From CAIYPG01 sp903864555 (GTDB taxonomy: Bacteria; Pseudomonadota; Gammaproteobacteria; Burkholderiales; SG8-39), in contig CANJJT010000001.1 in NCBI GenBank assembly GCA_947474715.1, positions 62,001 to 126,000 on the forward strand: a stretch of DNA of 64,000 nucleotides, in the 5' to 3' direction. Shown piece after piece: positions 16,111-26,282 of the stretch. The notes under the pieces were generated by a model, which saw nothing but the letters and a program-made list of their open reading frames with translations, did no database searches and was not told where the DNA came from. Made by a program: the position numbers and the translations under genes. Positions within the stretch are counted from its first letter, which is position 1. Every line of letters begins with the position of its first letter.

Positions 16111-17118
16111 TCAATCCATTCTGATGTTGTTGTCCTTGACGATCTTGCCCCACTTCACCGATTCGGTCTTCAGCAGCGTACCGAACTCTTCAGGTGTGCC
16201 ACCGACCGGCTGGGAACCATCGGCAGACATCTTCTTCACCACATCGGGCATGTGCATGGCCTTGGCGATTTCCCGGTTCAGCTTGTTGACGATGGGTGCC
16301 GGGGTCTTTGCGGGGAGCAGCAGACCATACCAAGGCGCCACCTCATAGCCAGGAACGCCGGCTTCTGACAGGGTGGGCAGATCAGGCGCAGCCGGTGAAC
16401 GCTTGGCCGTGCTGACTGCCAGCGCACGCAGGCGTCCATCCTTGAGGAAAATCTGGGATTGCAGGATGGTGGAGAACAGCATCTGGATGTTGCCGGCGAT
16501 GACATCCTGCATGGCCGGATTGCCACCCTTGTAGGGGACATGCGTGAGCTGAATGTCTGCCAAAGATGCCAGTAGCGCCCCGGACAGGTGGCTGGTGCCA
16601 CCGATACCGGAGGAACCGTAGTTCAGCTTGTTGGGGTTGGCCTTGGCATAGGCGATCAGCTCCTTGACGTTTTTGGCCGGCACGGAAGGGTGTACCACCA
16701 GCGCGTACGGTTGCGCCGTCAACTGGGACAAGGGTGTGAAGTCGCGTTGAAGATCGTAGGGCACCTTGGGCAGGATGTAGACGTTGATCACCGAACTGGA
16801 GGAGACCAGGGTGATGGTGTAGCCATCCGGGGACGCTTTCGCCCCGGCATTAATGCCGATGGTGCCATTGGCGCCGGCCTGGTTTTCCGCCAGCACGGGC
16901 TGACCCCAGGCTTCTTGCAGCTTGCTGGCAGTCAGGCGTCCGGTGACGTCGGTGCCACCACCCGGTGCAAACGGGATGATCACGCGGATGGGTTTGCTGG
17001 GAAAGTCCGCCACATTCTGCTGTGCCTGCAGGGACGGGGCTGCGCCCAGCATGCCGGCCGCCGCCAGCAGTGAAAAAACGGTCGCGCCAAGGCGGGAGTG
17101 GGAAGAGTGCTTGGACAT
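16111..17118 (-). CDS. Bug/TctC-family tripartite tricarboxylate transporter receptor
   Basis: The ATG at 17118 has an AAGGAG ribosome binding site and starts a signal peptide ending near 'APSLQAQ'. The mature protein carries the Bug landmarks 'FPSKPIRVIIPFAPGGGTDVTGRLTA', 'ENQAGANGTIGINAGAKASPDGYTI' and 'HVPYKGGNPAMQDVIAGNIQMLF'. It should be a periplasmic carboxylate-binding protein. No permease genes are adjacent. It is probably cotranscribed with the downstream MmgE/PrpD gene, so its ligand may be that enzyme's substrate (inference). The upstream gap 17119-17429 contains only the atp operon terminator and possible promoter sequence. Confidence 0.92.
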   Translation of the reverse strand: MSKHSSHSRLGATVFSLLAAAGMLGAAPSLQAQQNVADFPSKPIRVIIPFAPGGGTDVTGRLTASKLQEAWGQPVLAENQAGANGTIGINAGAKASPDGYTITLVSSSSVINVYILPKVPYDLQRDFTPLSQLTAQPYALVVHPSVPAKNVKELIAYAKANPNKLNYGSSGIGGTSHLSGALLASLADIQLTHVPYKGGNPAMQDVIAGNIQMLFSTILQSQIFLKDGRLRALAVSTAKRSPAAPDLPTLSEAGVPGYEVAPWYGLLLPAKTPAPIVNKLNREIAKAMHMPDVVKKMSADGSQPVGGTPEEFGTLLKTESVKWGKIVKDNNIRMD

Positions 17119-17372
17119 GTCTGACTCCTTGGGTGAAAGGCCTGCGGCAGGACAGCCGGATCGTGGCCGGCGCTCTTTCGCAGGGTGCGAAATATTACTC
17201 GGGAAACACTGAATAAGATTCAATTTTTGTGGAACGGATAGGCAGTGTCTGCTCTGAAGTGGGGGATATACAAGGGTGCGTAGCCCTCTTGTTCAGTCCC
17301 TCCCTCGTTCCCGGCATGGCCGGGTTCACTGATCATGCTGAAAGCGGGTCATGCATCCGAGGACGTCAGCAA

Positions 17373-17398
17373 TAAAAAAAGCGGCCTGTGGCCGCCTT
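17373..17398 (-). terminator. Rho-independent terminator of the atp operon
   Basis: On the minus strand, GCGGCC-ACA-GGCCGC (complement of 17381-17395) is followed directly by seven T residues. It lies about 35 bases after the atpC stop codon and is the expected end of the nine-gene ATP synthase transcript. It is the clearest intrinsic terminator in the window. Confidence 0.93.
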
Positions 17399-17429
17399 CT
17401 TTCCGTCACGAAGGTAGTCGCGGCGGTGT

Positions 17430-17852
17430 TTAACGTTTGCGCCTGAGCTTGCTGATGGCTGCCAATTCGGCAGCCAGCACAGCCAGTTCTGCCTCGACGA
17501 CAGCGATTTCCTGCTTGTCCTGGGCCTTGGCGCGAGCTTCTTCCGCACGCTTCTTGGCTTCCAGGGCCCGCGTTTCATCGAGATCCGTCCCGCGAACTGC
17601 GGTGTCAGCCAGCACGGTGATCATCTTGGGCTGGACTTCGAGGATGCCGCCTGCCACGAAGATGACCTCGACTTCACCGCCACCAGCCGGATGGATGTGG
17701 ACGGTGCCCGGCTTGATGCGGGTGATGAGCGGGGTGTGCTGCGGATAAATGCCGAGTTCTCCGGCCTCTCCCGGCAGCACGACGAATTCCGCCTCGCCCG
17801 AGTACAACTCGCGCTCGGCACTGACGACGTCGATATGCAGCGTGTTTGCCAT
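17430..17852 (-). CDS. atpC: F1Fo ATP synthase epsilon subunit
   Basis: The 140-residue epsilon subunit forms part of the central stalk and can inhibit ATP hydrolysis. It has the N-terminal beta-sandwich ('LHIDVVSAERELYSGEAEFVVLPGEAGELGIYPQHTPLI') and a C-terminal helical hairpin rich in Ala/Glu/Lys ('LDETRALEAKKRAEEARAKAQ'). Length and motifs are normal. It is the last gene of the operon, 27 bases after atpD, and is followed by the terminator at 17373-17398. Confidence 0.97.
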   Translation of the reverse strand: MANTLHIDVVSAERELYSGEAEFVVLPGEAGELGIYPQHTPLITRIKPGTVHIHPAGGGEVEVIFVAGGILEVQPKMITVLADTAVRGTDLDETRALEAKKRAEEARAKAQDKQEIAVVEAELAVLAAELAAISKLRRKR

Positions 17853-17879
17853 GATTTACCTTGTGCGGCCGAGTTGCGC

Positions 17880-19289
<1,410 letters not shown>

Positions 19290-19365
19290 GGTTCTGTTTC
19301 CTAAGCGTTAGATCTGGGTTCGTTGAAGCCGCTAACAATCACATTGCGGCTCTGGATGTTTGGGG

Positions 19366-20229
19366 TCATACGGCTGCCGCGCCGCCGACGATTTCGGACA
19401 GTTCCTTGGTGATCGCTGCCTGGCGCGACTTGTTGTAGACCAGGGTCAGTTCGTCGATCACGTTGGCCGCATTGTCCGAGGCCGATTTCATGGCCACCAT
19501 GCGCGCGGACTGCTCCGAGGCGATGTTCTCGCTGATCGCCTGGTAGATGATGGCTTCGACGTAGCGCGTGAGCGCCTGATCGAGCACCGCTTGCGGATCC
19601 GGTTCGTACAGGTAATCCCAGGTGCCCGAGGGCGATCCGAGCCGCTCGCCGGACAGGGGCAGCAGCTGCTCCATCACCGGTTCCTGCTTCATCGTGTTGA
19701 TGAACCTGGTGTAGAAGATCATCAGTCTGTCGAAGCGGTCTTCGGTGTAACCGTCCGTCATGACCTTGACGGTACCGATCAGCTTGTCCATGGCCGGCTT
19801 GTCGCCGATCTGCGTCATCTGGGAAACGATGTTGGTGCCCAGGCGTTGCATGAATCCCAGGCCCTTGTTGCCGATGCAGCAAACCTCGAATTGCTCGCCT
19901 TCGGCTTCCCATTCCTTGATCTTGTTCAGAGCCAGGCGCTGCACGTTGGTGTTGAGGCCGCCGCACAGGCCCTTGTCCGTGGTGATGATGATGATGCCGA
20001 CCTTCTTCACCGTGTCGCGCTCGACCAGGAAGGGATGGCGGTACTCCGAGTTGGCGTGGGAGAGGTGAGCCGCCACATTGCGGATTTTGTCCGCATAGGG
20101 GCGCGCGGCGCGCATGCGCTCCTGCGCCTTGCGCATCTTGGATGCGGCGACCATCTCCATGGCCTTGGTGATCTTGCGCGTGTTCTGCACGCTCTTGATC
20201 TTGGTCCGAATTTCCTTGGAACCGGGCAT
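19366..20229 (-). CDS. atpG: F1Fo ATP synthase gamma subunit
   Basis: The rotor shaft subunit (287 residues) has the family N-terminus 'EIRTKIKSVQNTRKITKAMEMVAASKMRKAQERM' and the C-terminal signature 'ASDNAANVIDELTLVYNKSRQAAITKELSEIVGGAAA'. These two helices form the antiparallel coiled coil that rotates in the alpha-beta ring. The ATG at 20229 leaves 42 bases to the atpA stop. Length is normal and nothing is missing. Confidence 0.98.
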   Translation of the reverse strand: MPGSKEIRTKIKSVQNTRKITKAMEMVAASKMRKAQERMRAARPYADKIRNVAAHLSHANSEYRHPFLVERDTVKKVGIIIITTDKGLCGGLNTNVQRLALNKIKEWEAEGEQFEVCCIGNKGLGFMQRLGTNIVSQMTQIGDKPAMDKLIGTVKVMTDGYTEDRFDRLMIFYTRFINTMKQEPVMEQLLPLSGERLGSPSGTWDYLYEPDPQAVLDQALTRYVEAIIYQAISENIASEQSARMVAMKSASDNAANVIDELTLVYNKSRQAAITKELSEIVGGAAAV

Positions 20230-20271
20230 TTCGTCTGCCTTGTTGGATTGACTTGAACGGGCGGCGTGGTC

Positions 20272-21822
20272 TTAGTAGGAGCCGTTCGCCTTCCAGTCCT
20301 TGACGGCCTCGGTCAAAGCCTTCTCGTCGTCACCCTTGAGATCGGCGTTGTCCGAAATGCGCTTGACCAGATCGGCATACTTGCTCTTGATGTAGTCTCG
20401 CAGCGACTTCTCGGCAGCCAGGGCCTTCTTGACATCGATGTCGTCAAAGAAACTGTTGTTGACGGCGAACAGCACCAGCGCCATTTCCCAGACTTCCATT
20501 GGCTGGTACTGCGGCTGCTTCATCAGTTCGGTCACGAGACGGCCGCGCTCAAGCTGCTTGCGGGTGGCTTCGTCCAGGTCGGAGGCGAACTGCGCGAATG
20601 CGGCCAGTTCACGGTATTGGGCGAGGGACAGGCGCACACCAGCGCCAACATCCTTCCTCTTCATGATCTTGGTCTGGGCAGCGCCCCCGACACGGGATAC
20701 GGAGACACCGGCGTTGATGGCGGGACGGATACCGGCGTTGAACAAGTCGGTCTCCAGGAAGATCTGTCCGTCGGTAATCGAAATCACGTTGGTCGGCACG
20801 AAGGCGGACACGTCACCCGCCTGGGTTTCGATCACTGGCAGCGCGGTCAGCGAACCGGTCCTGCCCTTGACGGCGCCATTGGTAAACTTCTCGACGTAAT
20901 CCTCGTTCACGCGCGCGGCACGCTCCAGCAGGCGGCTGTGCAAATAGAACACGTCGCCGGGATAGGCCTCTCGGCCGGGTGGACGGCGTAGCAGCAGCGA
21001 CACCTGACGGTAGGCCCAGGCCTGCTTGGTCAGGTCATCATAGACAATCAGCGCATCCTGGCCGCGATCTCGGAAGTACTCGCCCATGGTGCAGCCCGAG
21101 TAGGGCGCGATGAACTGCATGGCGGCGGACTCAGACGCGGTCGCCGCCACCACGATGGTGTAGGCCATGGCGCCGTGCTCTTCCAGCTTGCGCACCACGT
21201 TGGCAACGGTGGAGGCCTTCTGGCCAATGGCCACATAAATGCAGAAGAGGTCTTTGCCCTTCTGGTTGATGATGGTGTCAACGGCAATCGCGGTCTTGCC
21301 GGTCTGGCGGTCACCGATGATCAGTTCGCGCTGGCCGCGGCCGATCGGCACCATGGCGTCGATCGACTTCAGCCCGGTCTGCACCGGTTGGGACACAGAA
21401 CGCCGCGCAATCACGCCGGGGGCGACTTTTTCAATGACGTCGGTCATCTTGGCGTTGACCGGACCCTTACCATCGATAGGCTGGCCCAGTGAGTTGACGA
21501 CACGGCCGATCAGTTCCGGGCCGACCGGCACGGACAGGATTTGACCTGTGCACTTCACCGGGTCACCTTCGGAGATATGCTCGTATTCACCCAGAATAAC
21601 CGCGCCGACGGAGTCACGCTCGAGGTTAAGCGCGAGGCCGAAGGTGTTCTTGGGAAACTCCAGCATCTCGCCCTGCATGACGTCGGACAGGCCGTGGATG
21701 CGGCAAATGCCGTCAGTCACCGAGACGACGGTGCCCTGAGTGCGGACGTCGGCCGACAGCGAGAGATTCGCAATTTTCGACCGCAGCAGTTCGCTGATTT
21801 CGGAGGGTTTCAGCTGTTGCAT
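20272..21822 (-). CDS. atpA: F1Fo ATP synthase alpha subunit (with a divergent C-terminal-domain segment)
   Basis: The 516-residue alpha subunit carries the non-catalytic P-loop 'GDRQTGKTAIAVDT' near residue 170, 'YDDLTKQAWAYRQ', and the 'SVSRVGGAAQTK' segment with the arginine finger near 377. The usual 'KKLSGGIRT' that follows is replaced by 'KRKDVGAGVRLSL' (about residues 388-400), two residues longer than typical sequences, after which the normal 'AQYRELAAFAQFASDLDEATRKQLERG' resumes in frame. The length of 516 compares with 513 in E. coli. The rest is unremarkable and the gene is surely functional. Confidence 0.97.
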   Translation of the reverse strand: MQQLKPSEISELLRSKIANLSLSADVRTQGTVVSVTDGICRIHGLSDVMQGEMLEFPKNTFGLALNLERDSVGAVILGEYEHISEGDPVKCTGQILSVPVGPELIGRVVNSLGQPIDGKGPVNAKMTDVIEKVAPGVIARRSVSQPVQTGLKSIDAMVPIGRGQRELIIGDRQTGKTAIAVDTIINQKGKDLFCIYVAIGQKASTVANVVRKLEEHGAMAYTIVVAATASESAAMQFIAPYSGCTMGEYFRDRGQDALIVYDDLTKQAWAYRQVSLLLRRPPGREAYPGDVFYLHSRLLERAARVNEDYVEKFTNGAVKGRTGSLTALPVIETQAGDVSAFVPTNVISITDGQIFLETDLFNAGIRPAINAGVSVSRVGGAAQTKIMKRKDVGAGVRLSLAQYRELAAFAQFASDLDEATRKQLERGRLVTELMKQPQYQPMEVWEMALVLFAVNNSFFDDIDVKKALAAEKSLRDYIKSKYADLVKRISDNADLKGDDEKALTEAVKDWKANGSY

Positions 21823-21868
21823 GGCAATTCCGATTTAGTGAATATGTGTTCTGTTAAGGGGCTTTGGA

Positions 21869-22402
21869 CTAGGCGGTCAACTGGGTGCGCATGGCATCAA
21901 GCTTGCCGCGAACCGAACCGTCTATGACCTGGTCACCCACCTGGATGCGCGCGCCACCAATGAGTTCCGGATTGACACTGACCTGCGGACGCATCTTGCG
22001 CTTGAAACGGCGTTCGAGATCTGCGACCAGCGAAGCCAGTTCCGCACCATCCAGAGGGAAGGCACTGACGATCTGCACATCCACGGCACCTTCGCGCTCA
22101 GCCTTGCGCGCCTCGTACAGGGTGGTGATTTCCGGCAGCACCGGCACTCGCTTGTTGGTTGCGAGTATCTGCAGAAACTGCGCTGCTTCGCCTGGCAGTT
22201 CACCGGCCGTCGCTGCCAGCAGATTTGCCAGCTGAGCGTCGGTGACACCCGGATTGCCCAGCAGCTGTGCCATTTCAGGCGCCTGCGCGACCGCCGCAAG
22301 ACGGGACAGGGCGTCAGACCACTGGTTGAGCGCGCCAGCGCTGTCTGCCAGCGCAAACACCGCTTCGGCGTACGGTCGGGCGATGGTGGAGAGCTCGGCC
22401 AT
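21869..22402 (-). CDS. atpH: F1Fo ATP synthase delta subunit
   Basis: The peripheral-stalk delta subunit (177 residues) opens with 'TIARPYAEAVFALA', which packs on the alpha subunits. It ends with 'QVSVNPELIGGARIQVGDQVIDGSVRGKLDAMRTQL', the conserved C-terminal signature ('GG..I..GD.v.D.S....L'). It follows atpF by 6 bases and precedes atpA by 46, so translation is probably coupled. Length and motifs are normal. Confidence 0.97.
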   Translation of the reverse strand: MAELSTIARPYAEAVFALADSAGALNQWSDALSRLAAVAQAPEMAQLLGNPGVTDAQLANLLAATAGELPGEAAQFLQILATNKRVPVLPEITTLYEARKAEREGAVDVQIVSAFPLDGAELASLVADLERRFKRKMRPQVSVNPELIGGARIQVGDQVIDGSVRGKLDAMRTQLTA

Positions 22403-22408
22403 GGCGGG

Positions 22409-22879
22409 TCAGATCTCTTTCTTCAGCTGCGACAGCAGCTCGGTATGGGCCGCCGGATTGACTTCGCGGCGCAGGATCTTCTCCGCCCCGGCAACAGCCA
22501 GCGCAGCAACCTGGTCACGCAGTGCTTCCCGAGCACGGGCAGTTTCCTGCTCGATTTCCGCCTTAGCGGCCGCCTTTTCGCGGCCACCTTCATCACGGGC
22601 GGCCAGCTTGGCTTCCTCGATCATCTGCACCGAGCGCTTTTCGGCTTGCGCAATGATTTCGGCGGCACGGCTGCGGGCCTTGGTGATTTCATCACCGGCC
22701 TGCCGCGAGGAACTCGCCAATGCGAGTTTGCCCGCTTCGGCCGCTTCCAGGCCTTCGGCGATCTTCTTTGCACGATCGTCGAGTGCCTTCATCAGGGGTG
22801 GCCACACGAATTTCATCGTGAACCAGCCCAGAATGAAGAACACGACCATCTGCGCAATAAACGTTGCGTTCAGATTCAC
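22409..22879 (-). CDS. atpF: F1Fo ATP synthase b subunit
   Basis: The 156-residue b subunit has one N-terminal membrane helix ('ATFIAQMVVFFILGWFTMKFVWPPLMKALDDR'). A long charged helix rich in Ala/Glu/Lys/Arg follows and forms the dimeric peripheral stalk. The 'FVWPP' turn just after the membrane helix is typical. It sits between the c-subunit and delta genes in the canonical order. Length equals that of E. coli. Confidence 0.97.
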   Translation of the reverse strand: MNLNATFIAQMVVFFILGWFTMKFVWPPLMKALDDRAKKIAEGLEAAEAGKLALASSSRQAGDEITKARSRAAEIIAQAEKRSVQMIEEAKLAARDEGGREKAAAKAEIEQETARAREALRDQVAALAVAGAEKILRREVNPAAHTELLSQLKKEI

Positions 22880-22962
22880 GGTTCTATTCTCCGGACATAG
22901 CGGACAAATCAGTCATCACGGCATATCACCCTCGGGTGTGCACGCGCGATCACGGGCATTGC

Positions 22963-23205
22963 TCAGCCAGCGAAGGGGTTTGCGAAGGCAAACATCATGG
23001 CAATACCAACACCGATCAGGAACGCAGCGTCGATCAGGCCGGCCAGCAGAAACATCTTCGTCTGCAGGGCGTTCATCAACTCGGGCTGGCGTGCGGAGGC
23101 TTCGATGTACTTGCCACCCATGATGCCGATACCGATACAGGCGCCGATGGCCCCCAAGCCGATGATCAGGCCACAGGCAAGAGCAACGAGAGCAACGTTC
23201 GTCAT
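22963..23205 (-). CDS. atpE: F1Fo ATP synthase c subunit
   Basis: The 80-residue c subunit is a two-helix hairpin. Helix 1 is Gly-rich ('ALACGLIIGLGAIGACIGIGIMGG'), the polar loop reads 'ARQPE', and helix 2 carries the proton-binding aspartate in 'LAGLIDAAFLIGVGIAMMFAF'. No Na+-type ligand set is evident, so proton coupling is expected. An AAGGAG ribosome binding site precedes the ATG. Confidence 0.97.
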   Translation of the reverse strand: MTNVALVALACGLIIGLGAIGACIGIGIMGGKYIEASARQPELMNALQTKMFLLAGLIDAAFLIGVGIAMMFAFANPFAG

Positions 23206-23242
23206 GACAACTCCTTTTTACGAAATGATGAAGTGAATGAAA

Positions 23243-24076
23243 TCAGTGACCTTCATGCGCCTGACCGATGTAAACCAGTGTCAGCATCATGAAGATGAAA
23301 GCCTGCAAAAGCACAATCAGGATGTGGAAGATGGCCCAGATTGTGCCGACCACCATATGCATGCCAAACCCCCACCAGGTGGCGGTTGCCCCGAGAAGCG
23401 CTATCAGCATGAATATGAGTTCGCCCGCATACATGTTGCCGAACAGTCGCATACCGAGCGAAACAGACTTGGCTGCAAATTCGATCAGGTTAAGCAGCAG
23501 GTTGAACGGCCACAGCAAGGGATGGGATCCGAAGGGCGCGCAGAAAAGCTCGTGCACGAAGCCCCCGACATGCTTGATCTTGATGTTGTAGTAAAGCATC
23601 AGGACGAGAACGCCGAGTGACATTCCGATCGTGCCGTTCAGGTCGGCGGTGGGCACAATGCGATGGGAATGGATGACATGATCCAACCCGGTCAAGCCGA
23701 GAATCATGGCCGGAAGGTCAACGGGCAGGAAATCAAGGGAGTTCATCAGCGCAACCCAGACAAAAACCGTCATGGCAAGAGGAGCGACGAACTTGCGTGA
23801 TTCCTCATTGTTCACGATGTTTTTCGACTGGTCATTGACAAACTCGACCAGCAGTTCGACCAGCGCCTGGAAGCGACCGGGTACCCCTGCTGTCGCGGCT
23901 CTGGCCACTCGCCACATGACGAAGCACCCTATGGCGCCCATCAGAACAGACCAGAACAGGGTATCAAAGTTAACCACGGTCAGATCGATGACCGACTTTT
24001 GCGCCTTGTTGGTCAGGTGCGTCAGGTGGTGAACGATGTATTCCGACGCGTTCGGTGCCTCTGTGCTTGCGGCCAT
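23243..24076 (-). CDS. atpB: F1Fo ATP synthase a subunit
   Basis: The 277-residue a subunit has multiple membrane helices. The essential arginine lies in 'LAAKSVSLGMRLFGNMYAGELIFML' near residue 205, in the conserved S-L-x-x-R-L-F-G-N motif. The N-terminus ('ASEYIVHHLTHLTN') matches proteobacterial AtpB. The motif 'VDLPAMILG' and the C-terminal 'FHILIVLLQAFIFMMLTLVYIGQAHE' are also typical. It forms the proton channels next to the c ring. Confidence 0.97.
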   Translation of the reverse strand: MAASTEAPNASEYIVHHLTHLTNKAQKSVIDLTVVNFDTLFWSVLMGAIGCFVMWRVARAATAGVPGRFQALVELLVEFVNDQSKNIVNNEESRKFVAPLAMTVFVWVALMNSLDFLPVDLPAMILGLTGLDHVIHSHRIVPTADLNGTIGMSLGVLVLMLYYNIKIKHVGGFVHELFCAPFGSHPLLWPFNLLLNLIEFAAKSVSLGMRLFGNMYAGELIFMLIALLGATATWWGFGMHMVVGTIWAIFHILIVLLQAFIFMMLTLVYIGQAHEGH

Positions 24077-24084
24077 CTTCTCGT

Positions 24085-24531
24085 CTACTTAAATAACAAC
24101 GCCAAAAAATAGCCCTGCACTGCGGCGATGAAGCCGATCAGCAGGGCCAGCGGATTAACATTACCCGCGTTCGCAAAAATGATCGCGAACAGGCCGCCAA
24201 TAAAACCAACCTTGACAAGTTCACCTAGGAGGAGAGCGGCACCGAAGTTGCCTCCCGGTTTGGACGCCTTGCACAGCCGTGCCGCCTGCAGAGCAGACGG
24301 TCCCACACAAACCAACCCTCCCAACAGAACCCACCCGCCCGCAGCCCATCCGGAAACAAGCGCCATCACAACCGAAGCTGTGAGCGTGAGTCCTGCCTGG
24401 GCGGCAAGTACCCGGAATGCTTCTCGCCCGAAACGGATTTCGCTCCTAGTCAGCAAGGTAAGGGCTCCGCGAAAACCAACTGATATTAGAGTATTTCTCG
24501 GCGTTTGACGAATTTTGTTGTGCGCGCCCAT
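24085..24531 (-). CDS. atpI: ATP synthase accessory protein I
   Basis: The operon starts with this small membrane protein, which has four hydrophobic stretches ('LRVL/FRVLAAQAGLTLTASVVMALVSG', 'WVLLGGLVCVGPSALQAARL', 'LLLGELVKVGFIGGLFAIIFA', 'LALLIGFIAAVQGYFLALL'). AtpI helps assemble the c ring or imports Mg2+, depending on the report. I chose the ATG at 24531; a GTG at 24552 is also open and neither has a strong ribosome binding site. The gene is 8 bases upstream of atpB and divergent from the dienelactone hydrolase gene. Confidence 0.88.
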   Translation of the reverse strand: MGAHNKIRQTPRNTLISVGFRGALTLLTRSEIRFGREAFRVLAAQAGLTLTASVVMALVSGWAAGGWVLLGGLVCVGPSALQAARLCKASKPGGNFGAALLLGELVKVGFIGGLFAIIFANAGNVNPLALLIGFIAAVQGYFLALLFK

Positions 24532-24617
24532 ATCCGTGGCCTGCAAAGACACTAGGGATGGCGCACCTATTTCGCCACTGATATGCTTGGCCGACCAATA
24601 ACCAAGAGGAGCTTAAA

Positions 24618-25289
24618 TTGGGCCAATTCATTGAACTCAAGGCGGCCGATGGCCATTCATTTGCTGCCTATCTTGCCGAGCCCGCGGGCACACCCAAAGG
24701 CGGGCTGGTGGTTGTCCAGGAGATCTTCGGCGTCAACAAGCACATGCGCTCTGTCACCGACGGATTTGCCGCCGACGGCTATCTCGCCATCTCACCGGCC
24801 TACTACGACCGGGTAGAACGCAATTTCGAAGTCGCTTACGGTCCCGACGACATCAAATCCGGCGGAGCCATCCGTGCGCAATTGCAATGGGATCAGACCC
24901 TCGCGGATACGCTTGCAGCGCTGGAGCGCATCAAGTCTTCAGGCAAGGCCGGAATTACCGGCTATTGCTGGGGCGGTACGGTTGCGTGGATGGCCGCGGC
25001 ACGGCTCTCGAGTCTGGCCTGCGCAATCCCTTACTACGGTGGCGGCATTCCCGACCTGATCAACGAGAAGCCCATGGTGCCCACGATGTGCCATTTCGGC
25101 GAACTGGACAAGTCACCTTCCCCGGAAAAGGCCAAGGAAGTCCTGGCCAAGTACCCGGAGATTCAGGGACATTTCTACCCCGGAGCCGGCCATGGTTTCA
25201 ACTGCGACGAGCGTGGTTCCTACAATCCCGAGGCATCGAAACTGGCCCGCCAGCGCACGCTGGAATTCCTCGCCAAGCACGTCGGCTGA
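24618..25289 (+). CDS. Dienelactone hydrolase family protein (TTG start)
   Basis: The start is a TTG at 24618: AGAGGAG lies 6 bases upstream and no in-frame ATG is near, so the ribosome binding site decides it. The 223-residue cytosolic protein has the classical nucleophile elbow G-Y-C-W-G-G (Cys near residue 118), an aspartate in 'FGELDKSPSP' and a His in 'GAGHGFNCDERGSY' near 197. That triad fits true dienelactone hydrolases (carboxymethylenebutenolidase), which open dienelactones in aromatic catabolism; many genomes carry paralogues of unknown substrate. It is divergent from atpI with about 85 bases between. Confidence 0.9.
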   Translation: MGQFIELKAADGHSFAAYLAEPAGTPKGGLVVVQEIFGVNKHMRSVTDGFAADGYLAISPAYYDRVERNFEVAYGPDDIKSGGAIRAQLQWDQTLADTLAALERIKSSGKAGITGYCWGGTVAWMAAARLSSLACAIPYYGGGIPDLINEKPMVPTMCHFGELDKSPSPEKAKEVLAKYPEIQGHFYPGAGHGFNCDERGSYNPEASKLARQRTLEFLAKHVG

Positions 25290-25427
25290 TCAACTGACGC
25301 CCGCCCCGGACGGCATAGGGACTTGCTCGGGCACAATTTCTTGAAAGCCTTGGATACCGCGCACACATCGAGGTATTTGAGGTGCCCGTCGGGAGAGGCA
25401 CAGCCTCGCAGCACTGATCACTCCTGA

Positions 25428-26282
25428 TCAGGCTTTGAATTTGCTCAGGAAATCGTCCAGATGCTCGGCACTGGCATAGCTGATCACCAGCTTTCCAGCG
25501 CCTTTTTTGCCAGGCTTGAGCTCAACTGCAGTGCCGAAACGTTCTGAAAGCTCCTCCTGGAAACGCTCGATGTCGCGGTTATTGCGCGGCCTGGTTTTGG
25601 CGGACTGGGTGGGTGGATGCAGCAATCCGTTGACCAATCGCTCGGTTTCCCTGACCGACAAGCCTTGTTCGGCAATGCGACGCGCCACACCTGCCTGTTC
25701 CGAAGCAGGCAAGCTAAGCAAGGCACGCGCATGCCCCATGTCCAGCTCGCCACGGAAAACCATGTCCTGAACGGTCTTCGGCAGGCTAAGCATCCGCAGC
25801 AGATTGCTGGTGGCCGACCGGGAGCGTCCCAGCACCTTTGCCGCTTCCTCATGTGTCAGCTGGAACTCAGTCAACAAGCGCTGTATGCCTGCGGCTTCTT
25901 CCAGCGGGTTGAGGTTTTCCCGCTGGATGTTCTCGATCAGGGCCATGGCCAGTGCGGCCTTGTCGGGCACCTCCCGGATCACCACTGGCACTTGCGCCAG
26001 TCCGGCTATTCGAGCTGCTCGCCAGCGCCGCTCCCCAGCGATGATCTCGTAGCGATCAGCACCAACGCCCCTTACGAGTATGGGCTGCATCACACCTTGT
26101 TCGCGTATGGAGTCAGCCAATTCGGCAAGGGATGCTTCATCCATATGGGTGCGCGGTTGATACTTGCCCGGCTGAAGCTTTTGCGTCGCCAGGCTTGCCA
26201 GTACGTCACCTTTGGCCTGCTGCATTCTGGCCGGTTCGTCACCGAGCAGAGCATCCAGCCCCCTTCCCAATGCTTTCTTCAT
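25428..26282 (-). CDS. parB: Chromosome partitioning protein ParB
   Basis: ParB (284 residues) begins with the typical 'KKALGRGLDALLGD'. The CTPase/parS-loading domain follows, with 'IREQGVMQPILVR' and the 'GERRWRAARIAGL' box near residue 92. A helix-turn-helix ('LTHEEAAKVLGRSRSATSNLLRML') binds parS, and a C-terminal dimerisation domain ends the protein. Its start overlaps the parA stop by four bases (ATGA), so the two are translationally coupled. It should load onto the parS doublet at 29686-29717. A CTGATCA/TGATCAG inverted repeat overlaps its stop codon. Confidence 0.97.
   Translation of the reverse strand: MKKALGRGLDALLGDEPARMQQAKGDVLASLATQKLQPGKYQPRTHMDEASLAELADSIREQGVMQPILVRGVGADRYEIIAGERRWRAARIAGLAQVPVVIREVPDKAALAMALIENIQRENLNPLEEAAGIQRLLTEFQLTHEEAAKVLGRSRSATSNLLRMLSLPKTVQDMVFRGELDMGHARALLSLPASEQAGVARRIAEQGLSVRETERLVNGLLHPPTQSAKTRPRNNRDIERFQEELSERFGTAVELKPGKKGAGKLVISYASAEHLDDFLSKFKA

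Noticed and set aside
25414..25431. CTGATCA-CTCC-TGATCAG hairpin at the end of parB
   Set aside because: It overlaps the parB stop but is short, AT-containing and has no T-run, so I do not call it a terminator.
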